64,000 nucleotides of DNA from Haemophilus parainfluenzae. GTDB lineage: Bacteria; Pseudomonadota; Gammaproteobacteria; Enterobacterales; Pasteurellaceae. The notes below the pieces were generated by a model. It was given only the letters and a program-made list of their open reading frames with translations. It made no database searches and had not been told where the DNA came from. Made by a program: the position numbers and the translations under genes. This document shows, one piece after another, positions 59,001 to 64,000 of the stretch. Each line of letters opens with the position of its first letter. The first letter of the stretch is position 1. The stretch covers positions 37,209-101,208 of the forward strand of contig NZ_QEPO01000007.1 in NCBI RefSeq assembly GCF_003252725.1. Reading direction: 5' to 3'.

Positions 59001-60269
59001 CACTATAAAGTGCCTTACGGTACAGTATTGAATAAAGCAGACGGTCAAGAAGTATCAGCGGGTGAAACAGTGGCAAACTGGGATCCACATACCATGCCAG
59101 TTGTATCTGAAGTATCAGGTTTTGTGAAATTCATCGATATCGTGGACGGTTTAACTGTAACTCGTCAAACGGATGAATTAACTGGTCTTTCTTCTATCGT
59201 GGTACAAGACGTGGGTGAACGTGCAACTGCAGGTAAAGATTTACGTCCAACCATCAAATTAGTTGATGCAAAAGGTAACGATATCTTCTTACCTGAAACT
59301 GACGTTATTGCACAATACTTCTTACCAGGTAAAGCAATCGTAAGTTTAGATGACGGTGCGGAAGTGAAAGTGGGTGAACCACTTGCACGTATTCCACAAG
59401 AATCTGTAGGTACTAAAGATATTACCGGTGGTCTTCCACGCGTTGCTGATCTATTCGAAGCTCGTAAACCGAAAGAGCCTGCTATCTTGGCAGAAATTTC
59501 AGGTATCGTGTCCTTCGGTAAAGAAACCAAAGGTAAACGTCGCTTGCTAATCACCCCAACTGAAGGTGAAATCTACGAAGAAATGATTCCAAAATGGCGT
59601 CAGCTCAACGTATTTGAAGGTGAGATGGTAGAACGTGGTGACGTGATTTCTGATGGCGCAGAGACTCCACACGATATCTTACGTTTACGCGGTGTTCGTG
59701 CTGTAACTGAATATATCGTAAACGAAGTGCAAGAAGTTTACCGCTTACAAGGGGTAAAAATTAACGATAAGCACATCGAAGTTATCGTACGTCAAATGTT
59801 ACGTAAAGCAGTTATCACGAAAGCTTATGACAGCGAATTCCTCGAAGGAGAACAAGTTGAAGTAGCTCGCGTGAAAATTGTGAACCGTAAACGTGAAGCG
59901 GAAGGTAAACCACCAGTTGAATTCGAACGTGAATTACTAGGTATTACCAAAGCATCATTGGCGACAGAATCCTTCATTTCTGCGGCATCGTTCCAAGAAA
60001 CCACTCGTGTGCTTACTGAAGCAGCGGTGGCGGGTAAACGTGATGAATTACGCGGCTTGAAAGAGAACGTAATCGTCGGTCGTTTAATCCCTGCTGGTAC
60101 TGGTTTTGCGTATCACCAAGGTCGTCACAAAAAACGTATTGTAGACGATGTTGTGATTAAATTGTCTGAAGACGATGAAGCAGCAATTGCTGATGAATTC
60201 GTGATGACAGCAGATGATGCAACAACTAACTTGGCAGAAATGCTTAATATGGCAGATGATGCAGAGTAA
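56019..60269 (+). CDS. rpoC: RNA polymerase beta' subunit
   Basis: A 1416-residue beta' subunit. Zinc site 1 is [20 protein letters not shown] (about 70-88). The catalytic NADFDGDQ with three Mg-binding Asp is near residues 458-465. Zinc site 2 has [15 protein letters not shown] (about 888-900). It starts at GTG after ACAGGAGACTATTT, as in E. coli. Last gene of the operon. Confidence 0.98.
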   Translation: MKDLVKFLKAQSKTSEDFDVIKIGLASPDMIRSWSFGEVKKPETINYRTFKPERDGLFCARIFGPVKDYECLCGKYKRLKHRGVICEKCGVEVTQTKVRRERMGHIELACPVAHIWFLKSLPSRIGLLLDMPLRDIERVLYFEMYIVTEPGMTDLERGQLLTEEQFLNAEDRWQDEFEAKMGAEAIQDLLKGIDLEVECEKLREELQETNSETKRKKITKRLKLLEAFQQSGNKPEWMVMTVLPVLPPDLRPLVPLDGGRFATSDLNDLYRRVINRNNRLKRLLDLIAPDIIVRNEKRMLQESVDALLDNGRRGRAITGSNRRPLKSLADMIKGKQGRFRQNLLGKRVDYSGRSVITVGPYLHLHQCGLPKKMALELFRPFIYAKLESRGYATTIKAAKKMVEREDAIVWDILAEVIREHPILLNRAPTLHRLGIQAFEPLLIEGKAIQLHPLVCAAFNADFDGDQMAVHVPLTLEAQLEARALMMSTNNVLSPANGDPIIVPSQDVVLGLYYMTREKVNGKGEGMLLQDPREAEKAYRTGEAELHSRVKVRITEYVKNEAGELEEKTTLTDTTIGRAILWMIAPKGMPYSLFNQTLGKKAISKLINEAYRRLGLKEAVMFADHIMYTGFAYAARSGSSVGIDDMVIPEKKYEIISAAEEEVAEIQEQFQSGLVTAGERYNKVIDIWAAANERVAKAMMENLSQEEVINREGNPEKQASFNSIFMMADSGARGSAAQIRQLAGMRGLMARPDGSIIETPITANFREGLNVLQYFISTHGARKGLADTALKTANSGYLTRRLVDVAQDLVIVEDDCGTHEGLVMTPLIEGGDEKVPLRELVLGRVVAEDVYKPGTEEVLIARNTLLDEKLCDVLDANSVDSVKVRSVVTCDTDFGVCAKCYGRDLARGHLINQGEAVGVIAAQSIGEPGTQLTMRTFHIGGAASAAAKESSVQIKNNGTLHLANAKFVVNDEGKLVLTSRNTELTVTDEFGRTKEHYKVPYGTVLNKADGQEVSAGETVANWDPHTMPVVSEVSGFVKFIDIVDGLTVTRQTDELTGLSSIVVQDVGERATAGKDLRPTIKLVDAKGNDIFLPETDVIAQYFLPGKAIVSLDDGAEVKVGEPLARIPQESVGTKDITGGLPRVADLFEARKPKEPAILAEISGIVSFGKETKGKRRLLITPTEGEIYEEMIPKWRQLNVFEGEMVERGDVISDGAETPHDILRLRGVRAVTEYIVNEVQEVYRLQGVKINDKHIEVIVRQMLRKAVITKAYDSEFLEGEQVEVARVKIVNRKREAEGKPPVEFERELLGITKASLATESFISAASFQETTRVLTEAAVAGKRDELRGLKENVIVGRLIPAGTGFAYHQGRHKKRIVDDVVIKLSEDDEAAIADEFVMTADDATTNLAEMLNMADDAE

Positions 60270-60286
60270 TCGCTAATCGATAAAAG

Positions 60287-60315
60287 AAAACCCGAGTTTA
60301 GGCTCGGGTTTTTTA
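60287..60315 (+). terminator. Intrinsic terminator after rpoC
   Basis: AAAACCCGAG, six-base loop, CTCGGGTTTT then more T. Confidence 0.92.
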
Positions 60316-60330
60316 TTATCTTAATACAGG

Positions 60331-60393
60331 AAGTGCGGTATGTTTTTGATGCATTTTTCTTTTGGAAAAGTATTGTAAAAAATGACCGCACTT
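60331..60393. repeat. Widely spaced inverted uptake-sequence pair between rpoC and metQ
   Basis: AAGTGCGGT at 60331 and ACCGCACTT ending at 60393, with 45 bases between. The spacing is too long for a simple terminator; each probably acts as an uptake signal. Confidence 0.6.
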
Positions 60394-60405
60394 TCTTTTC
60401 ATCAA

Positions 60406-60431
60406 TAAAAAGCCACCTTGTTGGTGGCCTT
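60406..60431 (-). terminator. Terminator after metQ
   Basis: On the minus strand GCCACC, five-base loop, GGTGGC then TTTTTATT. Confidence 0.85.
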
Positions 60432-60454
60432 AAAATATTGAGTTTAAGCTAAAA

Positions 60455-61285
60455 TTACCAGCCTTTTACAACACCATCTTTAAAGTGTTTTTTCGCTTCT
60501 TGGTAAACTTCTTCAGTTTGGTACGCTTTGACGAAATCTTGGATCGCTTTGCTGTCTTTGTTGTCAGTACGTGCAACGATGATGTTTACGTATGGAGAAT
60601 CTTTATCTTCTACGAATACACCGTTATCTTGTGCATTTAAGCCAACTTGACCCGCATAAGTGTTATTTACAACCGCAAGATCAACATCATCTAATGCACG
60701 AGCTGCAACAGAGGTATCCACTTCAGAAATTTTTAAGTTTTTCGGATTTTCAACGATATCTGCGACAGTTGAAAGAAGATCGTTAGAATTTTTAAGTTTG
60801 ATTAAACCTTGTTTCTCAAGGAGGATTAATGCACGACCACGGTTTGATGGGTCATTTGGCACAACAACTTTCGCGCCATCTTTTAATTCATTTACATTTT
60901 TGATGGTTTTAGAATATCCAGCAAGTGGGTAAACAAAGGTATTACCAACGATCACTAAGTTGTTTAAGTTTTTCGCTTTTACATCTTCATCTAAGTAAGG
61001 TTTGTGTTGCATTGCGTTACCATCTAAATCACCTTTAGATACAGCAGTATTTGGCAATGCGTAGTCATTGAATAAAACAAATTCAACATTTAAGTTGTAT
61101 TTGTCTTTTGCCACTTTTGCAGCGGTTTCGGCTACTTGGTGCTCAGGACCCGCCATTACACCAACTTTGATTGATGTTGCTGCAGGCGCAGTTGACGCTG
61201 CATCTGCTTTTTTCTCTTCTTTACAACCTGTTAATACTAATGCTGACGCGATAGCGGTGATAGCAAATAAGTTTTTTAATTTCAT
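60455..61285 (-). CDS. metQ: D-methionine-binding lipoprotein MetQ
   Basis: A 276-residue NlpA-family lipoprotein. The signal ends in LVLTGC with the lipid-bearing C21. The binding domain has SIKVGVMAGPEHQVAE, FNDYALPNTAVSKGDLDGNAMQHKPYL and VVPNDPSNRGRALILLE. It delivers L- and D-methionine to MetNI. Last gene of metNIQ; the short hydrophilic KKADAASTAPAATS spacer follows the lipidated Cys. Confidence 0.95.
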   Translation of the reverse strand: MKLKNLFAITAIASALVLTGCKEEKKADAASTAPAATSIKVGVMAGPEHQVAETAAKVAKDKYNLNVEFVLFNDYALPNTAVSKGDLDGNAMQHKPYLDEDVKAKNLNNLVIVGNTFVYPLAGYSKTIKNVNELKDGAKVVVPNDPSNRGRALILLEKQGLIKLKNSNDLLSTVADIVENPKNLKISEVDTSVAARALDDVDLAVVNNTYAGQVGLNAQDNGVFVEDKDSPYVNIIVARTDNKDSKAIQDFVKAYQTEEVYQEAKKHFKDGVVKGW

Positions 61286-61324
61286 GTTTTTTCCTTGTTG
61301 TGAATAAAATGGTATAGAAAATAA

Positions 61325-62017
61325 TTAACGGTGATCTACTCGTTTTGCGAGCGTGTCGCCTAATTTTTGACTGAGCATGACGATTATCACAATAACAATC
61401 GTAGCCGCCCAAGTTACCGATGGCATATTGCGATAGACACCATAGTTAATGGCAAGACTTCCTAAACCGCCACCGCCTTGCGTTCCCGCCATTGCGGTAT
61501 AGCCAATTAATGTCACGAAGGTGAGTGTAATCGCATTAATAAGCGTTGGTAAAGATTCAGGCAAATAGAATTTACGAATAATTTGCCAATTGGTTGCGCC
61601 CATGGCTTTTGCTGTTTCAGTCAAACCGGTTGGGATCTCAAAAAGTGCATTGCTCGTAAGACGTGCAAAAAATGGTGTTGCTGCAGCACTTAATGACACA
61701 ATTGCCGCATTAGAACCAATACTACCGCCAGGAAGTAACCAACTGGTAAGCGGAATTAAAGCAAGTAACAAAATAATATAAGGGATTGAACGTCCGATAT
61801 TAATAATGACGTTTAAGAACGCATTGAGTTTTTTGTTTTCTAAAATTGCCCCTTTATTGGTTAAAAAGGTTAAAAAACCAAGTGGTAAGCCTAATAAAGC
61901 CGCAATTAATGTCGACAATACCGACATATAAACCGTTTCAACGGTTGATACCGTTAATAAACTCGCAAAATTATCGGGGAATTGTTGGCTAAATGTTGCC
62001 CATAAATCATTGAACAT
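61325..62017 (-). CDS. metI: Methionine ABC transporter permease MetI
   Basis: A 230-residue permease with five membrane helices. The EAA loop is [27 protein letters not shown] (about 135-160). [15 protein letters not shown] lies near 93. Its start overlaps the end of metN by 11 bases, so the two are translationally coupled. Confidence 0.95.
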   Translation of the reverse strand: MFNDLWATFSQQFPDNFASLLTVSTVETVYMSVLSTLIAALLGLPLGFLTFLTNKGAILENKKLNAFLNVIINIGRSIPYIILLLALIPLTSWLLPGGSIGSNAAIVSLSAAATPFFARLTSNALFEIPTGLTETAKAMGATNWQIIRKFYLPESLPTLINAITLTFVTLIGYTAMAGTQGGGGLGSLAINYGVYRNMPSVTWAATIVIVIIVMLSQKLGDTLAKRVDHR

Positions 62018-63044
62018 AGCCTAGCACCTCTACTCGAACGTTATTTTCCATTAAATAAACTTTGGCTTGCGTAATAGCATCTTCATCACCTTCAACCTCC
62101 GCAATGGTAAAGCCAAATTTTACCCCACCGGCATAATCAATTTGTGATGTTAAGATACTGAGTTCAACACCAAATTTTTTTGATGCTTGAGAAAGTAATG
62201 GGGCATCTACTGAACGACCTGTAAATTCAAATTTGATGATCGGATACGATTTGGCATGTTTTGGCGTATCAGATAGATTTTCTAAATATTCTTCCGGCAA
62301 GGTAATGTGGAAGGTAGAACTGATAAACTCTTGAGCTAATTCTGTTTTCGGATTAGAGAAAATTTCGCTAACCGTGCCTTGTTCAATCAGACGGCCTTTA
62401 TCAATTACCGCAACTTGATCGCAGATACGTTTTACTACTTCCATTTCATGGGTAATGAGAAGGATAGTAATACCTAAAGAGCGGTTAATTTCTTTTAATA
62501 ATTTTAGAATGGATTGAGTTGTGGCTGGATCCAATGCGCTAGTGGCTTCATCACAAAGTAAGACTTTCGGGTCGCTCGCAAGCGCACGTGCAATGGCCAC
62601 TCGTTGTTTTTGACCACCAGAGAGATTAGCAGGATATACATTATGTTTATCACTTAATCCTACAAGTGCTAAAAGTGCGGTCGTTTTTTCTTGAATTTCT
62701 GCTTTCGATTTATTTTCTAATTCAAGTGGCAATGCCACGTTTTCAAAAACGGTTCGAGAGGTTAACAAATTAAAATGTTGGAAAATCATACCGATTTGAC
62801 GGCGTGTTTTCACTAATTCTGCTTCAGAAAGTTGAGTCAGATCCACATCATCGATGAGCACAGCACCGTGAGTCGGTCTTTCTAATAAGTTTACACAACG
62901 GATAAGTGTACTTTTACCTGCGCCAGAAGCACCAATGACACCGCAAATCTGTCCCTTCGGCACATGTAATGAAACATTATCAAGTGCGGTCAGTTTTTTA
63001 TCTGGAAGTGTAAAAATCTTCGTAATGTTATTTAGCTTAATCAT
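62007..63044 (-). CDS. metN: Methionine ABC transporter ATPase MetN
   Basis: A 345-residue ATPase. Walker A is GASGAGKST (about 38), signature [15 protein letters not shown], Walker [13 protein letters not shown]. The C-terminal NIL domain (about 265-345, [26 protein letters not shown]) binds methionine and shuts down transport when it is abundant. First gene of metNIQ. A MetJ operator lies directly upstream. Confidence 0.96.
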   Translation of the reverse strand: MIKLNNITKIFTLPDKKLTALDNVSLHVPKGQICGVIGASGAGKSTLIRCVNLLERPTHGAVLIDDVDLTQLSEAELVKTRRQIGMIFQHFNLLTSRTVFENVALPLELENKSKAEIQEKTTALLALVGLSDKHNVYPANLSGGQKQRVAIARALASDPKVLLCDEATSALDPATTQSILKLLKEINRSLGITILLITHEMEVVKRICDQVAVIDKGRLIEQGTVSEIFSNPKTELAQEFISSTFHITLPEEYLENLSDTPKHAKSYPIIKFEFTGRSVDAPLLSQASKKFGVELSILTSQIDYAGGVKFGFTIAEVEGDEDAITQAKVYLMENNVRVEVLGYVQ

Positions 63045-63081
63045 ATAAGCCCTTGTTCTCAGTTAATATTTGAATTTCATT

Positions 63082-63105
63082 TGTATTCTAGACGTCTAGA
63101 ATGCT
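63082..63105 (-). promoter_or_regulatory. MetJ operator (three met boxes) upstream of metN
   Basis: The centre box AGACGTCT (63090-63097) is a perfect consensus. It is flanked in register by TGTATTCT and AGAATGCT, each a 4-5 of 8 match. MetJ binds tandem 8-base boxes. It lies 38 bases upstream of metN, so metNIQ should be repressed when SAM is plentiful. Confidence 0.85.
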
Positions 63106-63218
63106 GTGTCAATATCTTCGGGGATCTTTTTTAGATAGATCAGTTATGACTTATTATTGCTTATATTAAGGATAAAAGGGATAATTTTGTCTTAAGAAAA
63201 AGATAAATGAGAAAATAT

Positions 63219-63773
63219 ATGAAGAAAGCTGTTTTTTTAGATCGTGATGGCACTTTAAACATTGACCATGGTTATGTCCATAAAATTGATGATTTCCAAT
63301 TTATAGAAGGCAGTATTGATGCATTAAAAGAATTGAAGGAAATGGGATACCTTTTAGTTTTAGTGACCAATCAATCGGGCATTGCTCGTGGATATTTTTC
63401 AGAAGATCAGTTTTTGCAACTTACAGAATGGATGGATTGGTCATTAGCTGATCGTGGAGTAGATTTAGATGGTATCTATTATTGTCCTCATCATCCAGAA
63501 GGGAAAGGCGAATATAAAGAAGACTGTGCATGTAGAAAACCAAAATCAGGCATGTTATTAGAGGCAATTCAAGCGCTGAAAATCGATCCTGCACAATCTA
63601 TTATGGTTGGTGATAAGATTGAAGATCTTAAAGCGGGCATTGGCGCAAAAGTGAAAACAAATATTTTAGTGAGAACAGGCAAACCTATTACAGAAGAGGG
63701 AGAGAACCTCGCTGATTATGTTTTGGATTCTATTGCAGATTTGCCAAGAATAGCAAAACGATTAATTAAGTAA
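63219..63773 (+). CDS. gmhB: D-glycero-beta-D-manno-heptose 1,7-bisphosphate phosphatase
   Basis: A 184-residue HAD phosphatase in ADP-heptose synthesis for the LPS/LOS inner core. It removes the 7-phosphate. The catalytic motif is FLDRDGTLN (Asp pair near residues 7-9), motif II VTNQSG, the zinc loop [11 protein letters not shown]...CACRKPKSG and motif [13 protein letters not shown]. The start could be ATG at 63207 or 63219. Family members begin one or two residues before the first strand, so 63219 is preferred. It diverges from metN. Confidence 0.93.
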   Translation: MKKAVFLDRDGTLNIDHGYVHKIDDFQFIEGSIDALKELKEMGYLLVLVTNQSGIARGYFSEDQFLQLTEWMDWSLADRGVDLDGIYYCPHHPEGKGEYKEDCACRKPKSGMLLEAIQALKIDPAQSIMVGDKIEDLKAGIGAKVKTNILVRTGKPITEEGENLADYVLDSIADLPRIAKRLIK

Positions 63774-63853
63774 CAAAAATGATCTATTTTTTGTGCGAAT
63801 AGGCGAAAAGATCTTCAACTAATAAAAAATTTACATTTTTTTACAAAAAGATC

Positions 63854-63881
63854 TTGCAAAGGCGTCTGAAATGCCTATAAT
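63854..63881 (+). promoter_or_regulatory. Ribosomal RNA operon promoter
   Basis: TTGCAA, 16 bases, then TATAAT, followed by a GC-rich discriminator (ACGCCCC) typical of stringently controlled stable-RNA promoters. The preceding A/T tracts (63817-63850) look like an UP element. Confidence 0.85.
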
Positions 63882-63887
63882 ACGCCC

Positions 63888-64000
63888 CACACAACGACGC
63901 GCTGTTGTGAAGCTTTATGAAACCCAGTGCGTCGTTATTTTTTGCTCTTTAACAATATATCAGACAATCTGTGTGGGCACTTGTTGATTGACTTGTTTTA
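63888..64000 (+). other. Leader of a ribosomal RNA operon; 16S gene lies beyond the window
   Basis: A hairpin with arms AACGACGC and GCGTCGTT (63893-63935) resembles a boxB-type element. It is followed by the boxA antitermination motif TGCTCTTTAACA (63943-63954). The sequence to the edge is the usual 16S-proximal leader with part of the RNase III stem. The mature 16S start is not reached. Confidence 0.85.

Overview
The window is a chromosomal stretch of a Pasteurellaceae bacterium, almost certainly Haemophilus in the broad sense. The 9-base core of the Haemophilus-type DNA uptake sequence (AAGTGCGGT, or ACCGCACTT on the other strand) occurs dozens of times, often as inverted pairs that act as terminators. 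The protein sequences and AT-rich codon use fit the same group. The gene order matches what I remember of H. influenzae Rd only in blocks (nupC/deoD; cysK-cysZ-zipA-ligA; tyrP-tdk-tsaD/rpsU-dnaG-rpoD; rlmJ-mrcA/comA-F-nfuA; comM-engB-ybjX-opp-talB; mlaA-ridA; metNIQ/gmhB), and the joins differ. A relative such as H. parainfluenzae is therefore more likely than H. influenzae. That species call is inference from memory.

Layout. 1-6.3 kb: end of a DUF406 gene, yjjW, nupC, deoD, greB (minus), tex. 6.3-9.5 kb: the only clearly accessory region, a string of AT-rich small genes including a CdiI-like immunity gene, an Imm49-like gene and a DUF7683-like gene. Short 3' remnants that look like toxin ends sit directly before the first two. 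9.5-12.2 kb: divergent glpK/glpF with two CRP sites. 12.2-16.6 kb: sulfur-amino-acid block (cystine-type ABC transporter, cysK, cysZ). 16.7-19.9 kb: zipA, ligA. 20-21.2 kb: an unrecognised coiled-coil protein and a YgiW-family periplasmic protein with two mirrored response-regulator-like boxes upstream. 21.3-24.4 kb: tsaD, a small membrane protein, tdk and tyrP (minus). 24.6-28.7 kb: the rpsU-dnaG-rpoD macromolecular synthesis operon. 28.8-32.8 kb: psiE, rlmJ, mrcA. 32.9-37.3 kb: the competence/type IV pilus operon comABCDEF. 37.4-41.3 kb: nfuA, comM, engB, ybjX-like gene. 41.3-46.9 kb: oppABCDF (minus). 47.1-50.3 kb: talB, yagU-like gene, mlaA, ridA. 50.4-60.3 kb: L10 leader, rplJ, rplL, rpoB, rpoC. 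60.4-63.0 kb: metNIQ (minus) under a MetJ operator. 63.2-63.8 kb: gmhB. 63.85 kb to the end: promoter and leader of a ribosomal RNA operon whose 16S gene lies beyond the window.

How the parts work together. Two near-consensus CRP-S (CRP plus Sxy) sites, one before comA and one before comM, link the DNA-uptake machinery and the ComM helicase to the competence regulon. The com operon encodes the PilMNOPQ-type subcomplex through which uptake-sequence DNA enters. Most of the rest is housekeeping: transcription and replication core genes, peptide, amino-acid and nucleoside import, glycerol use and envelope maintenance. No IS element, prophage, CRISPR array or tRNA gene was seen. The most unusual features are the orphan immunity cluster with toxin-tail remnants between near-identical uptake-sequence hairpins, and the paired 17-bp boxes upstream of the ygiW-like gene next to what may be the start of a lost divergent gene.
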